Shown: one piece after another, positions 45,753 through 57,800 of the stretch
Numbering within the stretch: the stretch's first letter is position 1
Layout: each line of letters begins with the position of its first letter
Assembly: GCA_033819885.1 (NCBI GenBank)
Contig: JAQYUZ010000019.1
Span: 186,001 to 250,000 of the forward strand
Length of the DNA stretch: 64,000 nt
Origin: Microbotryomycetes sp. JL201
Lineage: Eukaryota > Basidiomycota > Microbotryomycetes
Direction: 5' to 3'
The notes under the pieces: model-generated
What the model was told of the DNA's origin: nothing
Databases searched by the model: none
The model's input: the letters and a program-made list of their open reading frames with translations, nothing else
Made by a program: the position numbers and the translations under genes

Positions 45753-47397
45753 ATGGAACCCTCGGGTTTGCGTCAGAGAGTTATGCAGACTCCTGATGCC
45801 TTCTCGACTATTTCTGCGGAGGATTGTGAGTCGGAGAACTGGCCCGACACCCGCTCGAGACTGACAGATCATACACACGGGCTCAGCTATTCATATCGAT
45901 TCGGGCGGGCGCTCAACAGCCCTTAGCACTGACGGAGAAACCTTCCGGCGTACAAGCAGAACCCCGGACTATGGCCACGACACTGCTCACAGCGCCGAGA
46001 GCGGGGTTCGGGGCACGAGAAGGTCCAGCATGCATTCGGTCCAGTCAAACGACTCAAAGGAAGATGGATATCAGGTCTTTGAGATGTTGACAGGTATACC
46101 TCGACCTCCATCTGCGGACCGAAGCGCACCCGAGCCAACTCCGACAACGAACCCCGACGATGCTGCTGCTGCTGCTGCCAATGCAACGGAGGATTTTGCC
46201 GACCCTGACGAGAGGATGTGCAGAATATGTTTCCTCGGACCAGAGGAAGAGCGCGAGCTCGGCAAATTGTTTTCGCCTTGCAAATGTTCAGGGACTGTGA
46301 GTGGCGATAGTGCTGCAGAGCAGAAGGACCATCGTCTCACAGAGATGTGCTGCAGTCCCGTTTCGTTCACGTTGCTTGCTTGGACAAATGGCGAACTGCC
46401 TCTGCCAATTCATGTAAGCTGTCGGCTGAGAAGAAGCAAGACTTTGGAGATGGCTAACACAGATTTGAGCCAACACAGCCTCATTCTACCAATGCGACCA
46501 GTGTTTCTGTAAGCAGGCTTTGACTTTGGGCCACTACCCCTCTGATCGTATATGCGAATCCACGCAGACAAATACCGGTTTCGGCGAACAAGACTCGCGA
46601 AAATCGCCAACAGTCGATGTGAGAAGCCTGAGCTCGCTGGTTTGCATGTGCTGACGTAGACCCGACAGTGACTCTGCTCGCCGTCACGTGTGTACTATTT
46701 ACACTCATTGTGTACCTGAGCGGGTTTGTGGCCAACTCTGTGCTCGCCTTCGTGGAACGGCGCCGCGCCAGAAATTCATTCTTTGAAGGTGACAAGCATG
46801 AGAGCATAAGAGCAGCCTCGTTAAGTTTCTGACTCCGACTCGACAGACATCTTCATATCGGACCACGTGATCTTGTCTGAGGGCGTCAAAGATGCGGTAG
46901 ACTTGCTAGGCAAGCAGCTCGAGCACAGCAAGTGGGTTAATCCGGCCGTCGCCGAGGCTCAAGCTCGTCGCAGACTTTTGCGTGCCGGCGCGAGCATCGT
47001 GTCACCACCGACAACCCAATGGAGACCTCCAACATGGCTGTACTCGCAGTTGCTTCATTTCACAAAAGGATTTGCACTTGTCGGATTGATAGCGGCTTTC
47101 CAGACATATGTTGCGGCTACATTCGTGTCGCCCCTCGGTCGTCTGGCGTTCAGAGCTTTGAGGCCGAGAAGGGGTGGTGGTGGCGGCAGAGGCGATGATG
47201 GAGCCTCAATGTCGCAGGTCGTGGTCGTTGTTGTAAGTGTCTCGCGCTCTAGTCACCTCGGCCGCGAGCTGATCTGATGAAGTACACAGTTCGTGATACT
47301 GGGCGCTGTGAAAGCTATCGTTCACTTGTATAGAGGCGTCAAATGGGGATCACGCCGAGTCTTGCGGCGCGTGTCTGATCTTGTGCTCGAAGTGTAG
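45753..47397 (+). CDS. RING-CH (MARCH-type) membrane E3 ubiquitin ligase
   Basis: Eight exons: 45753..45825, 45887..46296, 46356..46413, 46479..46508, 46568..46618, 46660..46788, 46847..47232 and 47290..47397; 414 residues. The RING-CH domain (about 140-210) shows its C4HC3 ligands: CRIC, SPCKCSGT, FVHVACLDKW and YQCDQC, assembled across three introns, then KYRFRRTRLAKI. Membrane helices follow: VTLLAVTCVLFTLIVYL, a segment around GFALVGLIAAFQTYVAATFV, and FVILGAVKAIVHLY. A Gly/Arg-rich loop lies before the last. Proteins of this class ubiquitylate membrane proteins in secretory or mitochondrial membranes. The intron before exon 6 is only 41 nt. The first 140 residues are low-complexity with an Ala run. 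Confidence 0.88.
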
Positions 47398-47448
47398 GCA
47401 CTACTAGATTCTTATGAGATTGCAAGCTTTGTTGTACCATCCGATTGT

Positions 47449-48002
47449 TCACTTGTTCAGCTGCGCCGCTAGCTCAGCCACACGCTTCTGCTCCTCTTCG
47501 CCTGGCGTATCGGGAGCCTGTGGGGATCTCATTTAACAATCTGCACCCGGCCACGGGACGTGTCTGACTCGCAGGTCCGGCGTTACGGTTGCCTATCAAG
47601 TCGTTGGCCTTGGACTGTTCCGTCGGGTCTACGGAACGGACATAAATCAGCATCTCGCTCGCGCACGCGGCAGTGGCGAAATGAAATACCGGCCAAGCCA
47701 AGATTATTTGGCATTCCACTCGGCTTCGCATACTGGCTGTCTTTCTGCAGGTGACAGTTGTGTCAGACACCGTTGCATGAGAGGCACAAGCGCCGCGGTC
47801 GTGTGACCTCCGCTGTCGGACAGGGGCATGACCGTCTCGCGCCATACGCGGTCCCGAAGCCTCATTTATAGACCTTCATTGTGTTTCTGGGAGGTAACGT
47901 GCTACCGCTTTCCGCTCAGGCGCAGCAGAACCTCAGGGCTCGACTTACGTCATAAACGACAGAGTGGGGCGGAGTAGAAGGGCGGGCGGGAACGTCTGAC
48001 AT
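47449..48002 (-). CDS. Small unknown protein, splice model tentative
   Basis: Best model: exons 48002..47949, 47744..47690, 47592..47555 and 47517..47449; 71 residues. It starts MSDVPARPSTPPHSVVYD, continues KDSQYAKPSGMPNNLGLAG, and ends EEEQKRVAELAAQLNK. The first join (205-nt intron) and the last exon look convincing. The third exon's donor is uncertain, because competing splice choices give different tails. No domain or membrane helix is seen and I do not recognise the family. It is convergent with the RING-CH gene, with only 51 bases between stop codons. A different reading of the second intron gives an alternative 54-residue frame (MRLRDRVWRETVMPL..), which I rank lower. Confidence 0.45.
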
Positions 48003-48218
48003 GTCGGAAGCTTTTCTGGTAGTCCTGAGGTGGTGTTTGGGAGTTGAGTGGTGAGGCAGGAGTGAAGATCGTCATCCCCGATGGGACCGTGCCTTCCCAG
48101 CCAGAGCCACGAGCTCGTCAACACGTCACTCATAGTCTGCAAACGAAATTTTTAGGAAACACGATTGTTACAACAAACACATCATACGAAATCGTCACGG
48201 CACTCCTGGATTTTCCCC

Positions 48219-49360
48219 CTACCCAACCATTGATCGCTTCCTGCCTCGCATCCTGACTTCGTCCAGACGTTTCTCGATGCGCGACCATTCGCCTCTCTTG
48301 CCAAATTCTTCCATGCCTTTTCTATATCCATCGAGCACGGTCAAAAACAATGGTATGCCATCTTCCCCCGATGGCAGTTTTGGCACCGGATGAGTCGAGT
48401 CGAAAGCTCTTTCCAGTACATATAAGTCTACTGCTCTGTCCTCCGGTGTGAATGAAGTCGAAGACAAGCCAAAATCGATCATGACCTGGAGAAGAGCAGA
48501 ATTGATTGGACGGACGGACGGACGGAAGATGAGCCACGAACGGGACCCACCACTTCGAACGGCTGGTCGTTGGGCGACGTAGGTTGAATCAGACGCAACA
48601 TCATGTTTGACGTGGTCAAATCCCCGTGAACTACTTCTGCCGAGTGCATTTTTGCGATAGCCACTCCGATCGCTTCCAGAAGCGCGTCTGATGAGTCGAA
48701 GGCGAACATCAGCAAGAGCTGCGCAATGCTGCGCCATGTAACCGGCAGACCTTTCTCTACGCCTTTCTTTCGTAGCATTTGCACAAGCTCTTCGCTCTCT
48801 GCAGCGGCTTGCTCGGCAGAGATGATTTCCGCGTCGATTTCGTCTGTATCTGCCAGCTCGTCACCTTCCTGTCCTCCTCCAAGCACTTCTCGGACGCTCC
48901 ATCCGTCAATCCATTCCATGCCGATGATGCCTTGCTTGAGGTCGACCACTCTGAGGGCAGGGACAATGACGCCTGCTTTCAGACACTTGACTAGCGCTCG
49001 TGCCTCGCTTGTCAAGCGCTGTCGAGTCAACAGCGAGTCCAGTGTTGGATGTCTGTACTGTTTCGAGAAGCGGTGCTTGAGCAGCGCGGGCACAGAGTCC
49101 AACCGACTGGTGTCCGGAGTCGAAGCTGACCGTGACGGGCTCGTAACGATCGGTGTAGGGTACAATAGAGTCTTGTAGACTTTCTATGGGCATGACGGCA
49201 AGCGACACTATGCGTCAGCAGCGCGCTCTCGCCAGGACCTTTGAATACTGACAGCTTCTGCGCCTTGCTTGATCAGCTTGGACTGCTCGAGCAAGTCAAT
49301 CACCGGTAGTAATTTTGTCGCAGAAACGCTCTCGCGCGCATCTCGCGAAATTGATGGCAT
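48219..49360 (-). CDS. BUD32: BUD32/PRPK kinase of the KEOPS complex
   Basis: Exons are 49360..49253, 49183..48551 and 48485..48219; 335 residues. Bud32 is the small atypical kinase/ATPase of KEOPS (EKC), needed for the t6A37 modification of tRNA. Motifs: KLIKQGAEAKVY, LLKHRFSKQYRHPTLD with the ATP-binding Lys, LTRQRLTSEARALVKCLKAG, GIIGMEWIDGWSVREV, the catalytic loop VVHGDLTTSNMML, and MIDFGLSS followed by EDRAVDLYVLERA, as in the family. The basic C-terminus (VRMRGRKRSMVG) is typical. Compared with the usual 230-260 residues, there are extra stretches after AEAKVYKT (about 30 Ser/Thr/Pro residues) and after VREVLGG (an acidic loop of about 50). Intron 2 contains a short GGAC tetranucleotide repeat. 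Confidence 0.92.
48507..48526. repeat. Short GGAC tetranucleotide repeat in BUD32 intron 2
   Basis: About four to five tandem copies of the unit CGGA/GGAC inside the 65-nt intron between the second and third BUD32 exons. Confidence 0.75.
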
Positions 49361-52332
49361 GTGACGAAGAGCAGAGACGGAGCCCGGCCATCGTGGCCCG
49401 GCCATCATGAGTCATGACGCTTCATCAATCTATATCTGCAGCGAAATATCCATTCTGGCATCGGTTGCTGCACTGACACGCTAGAAGCGCGTTGTGTTCG
49501 TGGTCACGTGCCGATTGCTGCGAAAAGGAAGCAGGTGTGCTTTTCGTGCAGTACGCGGCTGGTTTTCAGCAAATAAGCTTTCAGCATGGCATATCTTCCT
49601 GGGAACGTTGGAAAGAAAGTTAAGGCTGTGCACGCGCTTCAGGCTTCGAAAGGAGGGCACGAACTGAGAGATAGTATCAGCCTATATCATCACTTAGTCA
49701 CAAGAAGGTGTGCGGGTCGATCAATATCCTCCGACATTGTGCTGCTGATATCCTGAGTGTGAAATTGGAACGCAGCGGCGTTGAAAGCTTGACCTGTTCG
49801 ACCAACTCGAGGTGCAGCTGCTTTGCACTTACCAAGCAGCAGTACGAGATCTATTCAGCTGCGCTCCACTGCCGCAGCGTCATAAAGCGTTATGGTACAT
49901 ACATACGGCTCTCGTCAAGTATGACTTTTGGCATGACGGGTGTGTAATTTCAGGAGTGTACTAATGGCGCCCTCTCACAAAGTTTGCCCGCAGCCCGCCC
50001 AAGAACAGCGAAGTTGCACGCATCGAGGCGATCTTTTCTTGCTTGTCGTGCCTGAATCGCTGCTTAAAGTCCATCACATCACTCCGCACGCTGCCATTGA
50101 GAATACGTTTTCATTTGTCAACAAGACCCCCGCGATGAAGGGACTGTTCCGAGCAAAAAGCCCGACGAGGACATCGTCATTTTGAGATCGATTGGGGGGT
50201 CCGACTGGAAATTCGAACCTTCAGGCGCTCTCTAAACTCAGAGCTGTATGATGTAAAACGGGATCGCTGCGCACCTTTTCGCCGCTCAACCGACGTCTTC
50301 TGGTGCCCCTCGCGCGATATTTTTGAAAAGCTCGGTCGCGCGTAACGCGAGGGCCGCTTCCGAATCAGCCAATTGGTGCTCGCTTCATTCACGCCATTTT
50401 TGAAGCATTCTAGAGACGCATAGAGCGTTCGCGCTCAGCTTCCCATCTCCTTGACTCAAATTTGACTGCTTCTCTTGCAAGTGGCAAAACTCTCTCGCAT
50501 AGCCCGTACAATGATTGTTGGACACTAACAGGTTCTCGAGTAGACCATTCAAATCCATTGCGTCTTTCAAGCTCGTATTGCGAGTGTGCCAAGCTCCAGC
50601 GCCGATTGGTTGCGAACAGCGGAAGGGAATATTAAGCAGCACGCAGGGAAGGGGCAAATAGCTGCACGATGACCTAGTATCAAGATGTCTTTGACATCCT
50701 CGTATATCGTTCTTTCGGGATTGACATGGTTTTAATGCATATGGGGAGAAAGCCATGAGGACTACGCTGACGGAGTCCGGGTTTCGGGCGTCAAAATGAT
50801 CTGTTGGATCCAGCTGAGGGTATGCACGTCGCAACAGCTTACGGGAGTACATCGACCTGTGGTGCCAACGATCTGGCTCTGAGCTCCCAAAAGGACTTGA
50901 CGGCGTGTGGCGAGATCTAGAGTCTGTTCCTTGCGGGTCTGGACCTGTGCCTGGAGCCGATGATGTAGGATCTGGGGCTTTTAGCGCATACCTGCCATTG
51001 GCGCCAGCTCAAGCGGTGCGGACTGAAGAATGAAGAGTATACCGTTCGGGCTTCGTTACAGTCGGAAATTCGGGGCCGTGCGATTGTGTGAACGGCGCAG
51101 TAGTTCGATGTGTTACATTTTTCCAACTTCTGGAGATACGAATTAAGACAGAGAGGGAACGCGAAATGACGCGCAATTGCAAGGGCGCTTCAGCAAGGCC
51201 TCGACCGTCGAAAAGGCCCATTTCCACGAAAACGCTCAAGCCGCAGGATAGGCAGATGCAGGTGACGCGCTGAGCCCAATTCGCGCAGGACAAATTCGCT
51301 TGATTGCTGACAGGGTTCGGGACGGGAGACCGGACGTGACAGGATCCGATTTTCCATAACTGATGATACTGCACGCTGGGTGACCATGCCGCGCTGGGCT
51401 TGGGAACGGCTTATGCAGCGGGGCACTCGTCATCATTGTGATGTGTTTCATTGAACATTCTCCTTTGCACCTTTTTGTTTTCCCACTGCTTCCCGCTGCA
51501 GGCGCCTGCGTGAGGCGGCGAAGACGCAGCAGTTGCCGCAGGGCACGGTCGGACCTGGGGCCGAGTTTGCGCGCTAGTTTCACTCTGCTCGCGTGCTCCC
51601 AGGCTTCCAGCATCGAAATTTCTGCGGTCAAGAGCAGAAAACCTATCTACAGCACAGCAGTAAATTCAAACGAGCTAGGTGAAGGAGACTGTGCTGGCTC
51701 CGGTTGCTTGCTGCCGAATCTGTACCGTCAGAAGTCGATCTTTTTGACGGGTGCCCACCGCTTTGGCACTGATCAGAGATCGACGAGCCAGCGCCCGACG
51801 GACATCTGCTTCGCACACCGTCCTCCCCGGCACTCGAGCGCACGTTGGACGACGACAAACATCTTGAAGGCGCAGCTCGACAGACATCCACCTGCTTTGC
51901 TTTGTTTGGGAGATAGGTGCAGTAGTCGGTGGAAGCAGCCGCGCGCGAACAAAGGCAAGCGCCGGTACCACGGCTCAGCCCGCTTCGAGGTGTCTTGGCA
52001 CTCTGGAACTGACTCTTGATTGACTGGCTGTATATATGCGCTTCTGCCATTACATGTCACGAACGTACAGACTCGGGGCATCAGCTCGCACCTGCCGTCA
52101 GAGGACGGAATCCGCTGCCATCAGGCTGCGCTGCACTCACCACGCAGACGACGCCCATCAACAGGGCACAAGCACAATCAGCAAAATTCCGGGCTCTTCA
52201 GTTGTCCAGATCGCTCGGCGCCACCAAGTGTTCCAGGCAATAGTGGCCGAGCCCCAGTCGAGTACGCAGGCGCGTCACTGACAGAAGCCGCTTGGGCCAC
52301 TCACGGCTGCCCGTCGACGAGTCGGCAGTGCA
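49361..52332. other. Gene-poor 3-kb region with protein-like blocks in shifting frames
   Basis: The longest stretch without a confident gene. On the minus strand, about 50,850 to 49,965, several open blocks look protein-like but lie in different frames. One (50592..50410) reads YELERRNGFEWSTREP, LCERVLPLAREAVKFESRRW. A later one (about 50390..50286) reads LADSEAALALRATELFKNI. Another (about 50205..50110) reads VLVGLFARNSPFIAGVLL, and a last one (about 50072..49965) reads DFKQRFRHDKQEKIASMRAT. I could not join them with good splice sites, and I do not recognise the family. They could be exons of an unrecognised gene, a decayed gene, or chance. The part next to 52332 should hold the WOPR gene's regulatory region, which is long in this family. 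Confidence 0.35.
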
Positions 52333-54507
52333 ATGGCTGGCCTCGCCGAGCCTGCGTTCCAAGGCTTTGTTGAGACGACGCTTGACGCCCTGCTCATTTT
52401 TGAGGGCTGCCGACGAGGGATCTTGCCTAAAATCACCAGGCGCCTCCAGGAACCAGAGAAGCGCGCATTGGTCGACTCGGGTTCGGTCTTTGTGTTTGAT
52501 GAAGAGGAGACGGGTATCAAGAGATGGACGGATGGTTTGATCTGGAGTCCGTCGAGGACCCTGGGCAACTTTTTGCTCTATCGCGAGCTCGTCAAAAAGT
52601 CGACCAAAGAAGCAAAGACCGATGGCGCCGGGTCCGCAAACTCTTCCTCCGCGGAAGAACCTGTTGCGAGCACATCAGAGGTGTCCGTGCCCTTCGCAAG
52701 CAGTTCGAGGTCGAACGACTCGCGCCGTCGCAGCTTTAGCGAAGCTTCAGGATCTACCCAGCTCGACCGCGCCCGCGAGCGCGCTCTTGTCGGCAGTCTC
52801 ACGTCGTCCACACGATTCCGTTCGGATGGTCTCGTCAAGAAGACGATTTCGTTGGCAGGTGTTCACATGATCTGTTATTACCGTATCGAGGACGTCACGT
52901 CTGGACGGCTGCGGACCCCGTCGTCTCATCCGGAGCTCATGTCGATGGAAATCTCACCAGACATGCTAGCTCCATCGCTGTTCAGGGTGCCGCCGGTGAT
53001 TGAAATTGGCTTGGACGGGCAGGTGCGGTACAAAGCCGAGTCGGACACACCACTGTCGCCGAATACCAGGCCCGGATCATCGTCAGATTTTCCCGCCATG
53101 TTACAGGTATGTGTGCTCATTACATGGCACCGGTGAGGATAAGTCAAACTGATGAACGATTCTCAGCCACGCTCGCGCCCGGCGTCATCAGACTCGGCTT
53201 CGGCACGGAACGCATCTCCTGTCGTAGCCCCTGTCCCGCTCGGCTTACCTCAGGCCTCAAATGTTCATCGAGCGCCAATAGCACCTTCACGAGCTTCTGG
53301 ACGATTCGACCCGTACTCATACAGCGGGCGCGCCGCCAACACATCCCCCAGAACAACCACCTTTCCCCTTCCAGGTTCGCATTGCGGACCATCAGCGCTC
53401 CCTTCGCAAGGTTTTGCATCGATACCTCACACGGAGTTTTACGCTTCTCAGCCGACCATTTCTGTCCGTGCAGCTTGGCCAACTACTTCGGTGTTTGATG
53501 CGGCCGCGCCACTCAACAGGCCCGCACAGGATCACCCAGCGATGTACGGTCCCGTCGAACATGATCCTTACGCCACGCAAGACGGCTATGTACGAGAGGT
53601 CTATCCTGCGCCGCCGGGATCTTCTGGCGGCATTTTTTCTTTCCAGCCACCACCACCGAATCGTGGTGGACCGGCAGTGTCTTCTGGGCCAACAAACTCA
53701 CAAGCTTTGTACGCCTCCGCCCTACCGACGACCTCACCAACATACGGAGGGCATCAAGCGAGCGGCCATCATTATGTCGGTGATGGCAATACTGCGTCGG
53801 GACACGTGTTCAGCAACCCGTTTGCCGGCCCAGGTCAACCAATCTATCACCACAGCCATCCTCCAGCAACTGCACCAGCACAATATCATCAGCAACCGCG
53901 ACACCCATCGATGTCGGGGCCGTCGCTCGCTTTCAGACCGGCATCGAGCACTTCACTGTACGAAGGAACCGAGTACGAGTATGACAACTCCCCGCAATCG
54001 GTTGTTTACAGCAACAAGATTCAACCGTACGCTGCGCCGACTCCTACTCGGGTGTATGGGAACTACGTGTCCCAGTCGCCAGCATACCGCAGTAGTGCTG
54101 AGCCGCCAAGAAGTGTACGAGATTCTGGCCATGCCCGCCATCCCAGCCATCCCAGCCATCCCAGCGGTCTGGTTGGTTCGGCTGCAACGGTCGAAGAACT
54201 CGACGTGACTGGCTTGGCCAGCAACGACGCCAGCCTGACTGCCTCATTGCCTGAAGGAAGCTCGCGACCGTACCCTGCTTCTTCACAAGGACTCGAGTCA
54301 TACGTGAACCAGCCGCCCGCACCACTCGGATTTGCTCACTCTGTTGGAGTAGACTCGGCGGGCTATGGCGCTGTCAAGAACGCTCAAGGCACGCGTACAT
54401 GGTGGACACCGCCGCCTACGACGGCTACGGCCACGACGACAGCGGCACAGCGTGGCCCTGCTAGCGTTGCAAACGAATCCTTTGCCGACCCTGCTTCGCC
54501 ACAGTAG
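52333..54507 (+). CDS. Gti1/Pac2 (WOPR) transcription regulator
   Basis: Exons are 52333..53106 and 53167..54507 (60-nt intron); 704 residues. WOPR proteins (Wor1, Mit1, Gti1/Pac2, Ryp1) are fungal DNA-binding master regulators of morphology and development. The first WOPR block is EPAFQGFVETTLDALLIFEG, RALVDSGSVFVFDEEETGIK and RWTDGLIWSPSRTLGNFLLY (about residues 6-87). The second is LVGSLTSSTRFRSDGLVKKT, ISLAGVHMICYYRIEDV (about 150-190). Between them is a Lys/Ser-rich spacer. The C-terminal 450 residues are low-complexity, rich in Pro, Ser, Tyr, Gln and His, as usual for the activation region, with an HPSHPSHPSG repeat near 54140. The ATG chosen starts immediately before the conserved block, as in relatives. 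It has a long gene-poor upstream region. Confidence 0.92.
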
Positions 54508-54852
54508 CTCAAGCATGACTACTTCTGTTTTTTCTTCATGTTCTATCATCGGCCCTCGCATCTGTCTGTTGTTCTACCAGCCTTGATACGTAGTGTTTTG
54601 CTGCAACGCATCCTGTTTCTGCGCTGTATGGCATTCGGTTTAAATTTGCCATGTCATTCTGGCCGTGTCGTTGCTGCCCTGAAGCACTGCGTCGTGTGGG
54701 TTGTTTGATATCTCTTGCACGTCAGTCGTTTAGATCTGCCCTCGAATAAGCGTTTTTGAGGCAGAGTTATTCGCAGGGGCCTGTGCGTTTTTTTGCGGCG
54801 GTTTTGACGAGAGCGAGCGCGCGCACTGCGATTTGGAGCCGACCAGGTTACG
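54508..54852. other. Intergenic, WOPR 3' flank and NOC1 promoter
   Basis: A 345-base gap between tandem genes. T-rich stretches after the WOPR stop codon are consistent with a 3'UTR. Nothing else seen. Confidence 0.5.
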
Positions 54853-57800
54853 ATGGCGCCCAATCCGTACGCCAAGGCGTTGGGAGGTCAGGAATCCAAG
54901 CAGCGCCAGCGTCAAGACAAGCCTGCTGCGCGTTCAGATCGCGTGGCAGACGGCGCCCGACAAAAAGCAACGCCGTCGTTTGGCGCCCTTGACAAAACCC
55001 AGCGAGCAAAGATCAACGACCGCACCGCGCGTGCCAGAGACGCTGATGACAGTGATGACGTGCTGAGACGGGAAGTGCTGGCTCTCGGCGGAGACGAGGA
55101 CGAGGTGCGCATGTTGGAAGCGCTCGGCGACAGCGACAGCGAGATCGAGGACGGCGACGCAAAGCAGGATGTACGTTCAGGACCGAGCACCTCGTTGAAT
55201 GGACCAACCGACTGACTGAGCTCCTGCCTGTCTTTCATGCAGTCTGTGCTCGCAAAGGAACTCAAGTCGTTCATGAAGGGCTTGGACTTTGCCTCGTTCG
55301 GTGGCGGCGCCGCCAGTCTGGACGAAGACGACGCAGCTGACAATGGAGCCGCAGACGAACAGCAAGACGTGGTCGAGACCGCAGACGACGGCCAAGACGA
55401 GCAAGATTCGGATGCGAAAGAGCCACAACCAGACTCGGAGCTGCCGTCGTCCAGCAAAGCCCCGGCCAAGCAGCAACAAGCTGCTACTGCCAAGAAAGAA
55501 TCAAAGCGAGAACGTGAAGACCGGCGCATCGCCGAGCGAGAGCAAGTGAAGCAGACCGAACGGGAATTGAAGGACAAGCTCGTTAGCGAAAAAGAAGTTA
55601 CGAAAGCGCCAAAAATCAAGAGCCCATGGGTCAGTCCACAGCACGTTGGAATTGTCTATGACGTGCTTCTAATCGAGGTCTCCACTTAGATCGTCGACCC
55701 GACACCGCAATGGTACGCTGTGCCAGTGCCTGGTCCGTCGACCAGTCCTCGTCCTTCAGCAAGCGTCATCGACGAACTCTCAAGCCGAGCCCAAGAACTC
55801 TTGGCAAAGGAGAACGAGATGTACGCGGCTTCACTATCACCAGCAAAGAAAGGATCAGCTCCGCCGCCCCCCAACGGCTTGTCGAAAGCCGACCAGGTCT
55901 TCATTCAACAAATTTTGACCTCTGGTACATCTTCCGATAAGGTGTCGGCTCTTTTACTGCTCGCAGCCTCGTCGCCTTTGCATACGATGAGCTACTTGGA
56001 CCAGCTGGCCAACATTGCCAAGAAAAAGAGCCGTGATCACAGCGGCAGGGCAATTCGTGGCATCGTCGAATGGTGGAGAGGTAATGACGGTGAAGGAGGA
56101 GGTGCTCCTAGCCGCAAGCTACGCGCGTTCGGAGACCAACCTGGTTTGACGCGCGTCGCCGAGGCTTGGCAAGCTTTGGAAAAGGGTAAAGGCAAGCAGA
56201 AGGCAGAGGAGGACGTTTTGAGCAAGCACGAAATGGAACAGGCGCTCGTCGTGTACGCGTTCGAAGACTGGCTCAAGAAGTGGTTCTTTGGAATTCTGCA
56301 AGCCCTTGAGGTAAGCGTGAGCGTTGCCGCGCTCTGTGAGTGCGCCTGACGCCACTCGTTTGCAGCAAATGTCGACAGACAGTCTGCCTCATCCCCGACA
56401 GATTGCCGTCTTGCATCTGTCTGGTCTCTTGCGCGACAAGCCCGAGCAAGAAAGCAATATTCTTCGTTTGCTCGTCAACAAGCTCGGCGACACGAATCGC
56501 AACATCGCCTCGAAAACGTCGCACCACTTGCTGCAAATTCTGCAGGTGCACCCTGGTATGACGCCCATCATAGTCCGAGAAGTCTCGGAGCTCATCCTGA
56601 GGCCAACCGCCGGAGCCACGGCTGGTGCTACGCCGCCTAGCGGCAAACACACGCGTTTCGGAGACGAAAAGCCTGTAAAGAAGGCTGCTGTCGTGAAAAA
56701 AGTTCGAGATGTTGGCTCGGAGCATGCTCGATACTACGGCATCATTTGTCTCAACCAAATAATGCTCAAAAAAGGTCAGACGGATGTCGCCAATCGGTTA
56801 ATCGAAGTTTACTTTGAGGTGTTTGGAGATATTCTTGGACGCATTGATGAAGAAACTTTAAAGAGTGCTGCAGAGGCAGAGGACGCTGATGGCACTCTGA
56901 AGCGCAAGCGCAACGAGGGCGACAAAGGCAAGAAGAAAGGGACAAAGGGCAAACAGGGCGATGGTGAAGACAAGCCAAACGATGTGGAAGAGTACGAGAG
57001 CAAGCTGGTTGCGGCTATCTTGACTGGCGTCAACCGTGCTTTCCCGTATGCTCAGATTGACGAGGAGGCTATCAAGAAGCGCCTCGATACGTTGTACCGT
57101 ATCACGCACAGCGGTACATTCAACGTCTCTATCCAAGCGCTCATGCTCATCTACAGAGTGTCTGATGCACAAAAGGTTTGGCTTCAAGCGTTGTCGACCA
57201 GGATCAGGAAAACTGACTGCTTTTGGCATCGCAGGACATTTCTGATCGTTTCTATAGGACACTTTACGCGTCGCTTCACGACTCTCGTCTCGCTTCCTCG
57301 TCAAAGCAGGCCCTATATCTTAACCTCCTGTTCAAAGCGGTCAAGCAGGACAAGCACTTGCCTCGCGTGATGGCGTTTGTTAAGCGACTCATGCAGGTCA
57401 TGTTCGGTCTTGACGTCGTCTTTATCCTTGGATCATTGTTCATTGTCAGCGAGGTAAGTCGGAGAAGCAAATGGATCAAAGTTGGCGTAGAATAGGCGCT
57501 GAGACTCTATCCGAACGCCTTTCGCAGCTCATGTCATCCACTCCTGGATTATCTGCCATGCTCAAGGAGGCCGAGTCTGCCAGGCGCGCTGACGGAGAAG
57601 CGTATGACGGCAAAAAGCGAGAACCCCTAGGAGCCGCTGCCGAGCGAAGTTGTCTGTGGGAGATCGTCAGTTGACGAATTTTGTTCTGCCTTTGTCCTCT
57701 CATTGACTCTTCAAGCTCTCGCAGGTCCCGCTGCTCAGCCATTGGCATCCTACGGTGGCTCAACACGCCAACACTGTCTTGCAAGGCCAGCCTTTGTCCG

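Noticed and set aside
50170-50260. A tRNA-like T-arm (GGTTCGAATTTCC on the minus strand)
   Set aside because: No matching acceptor stem, D-arm or anticodon stem can be paired around it.
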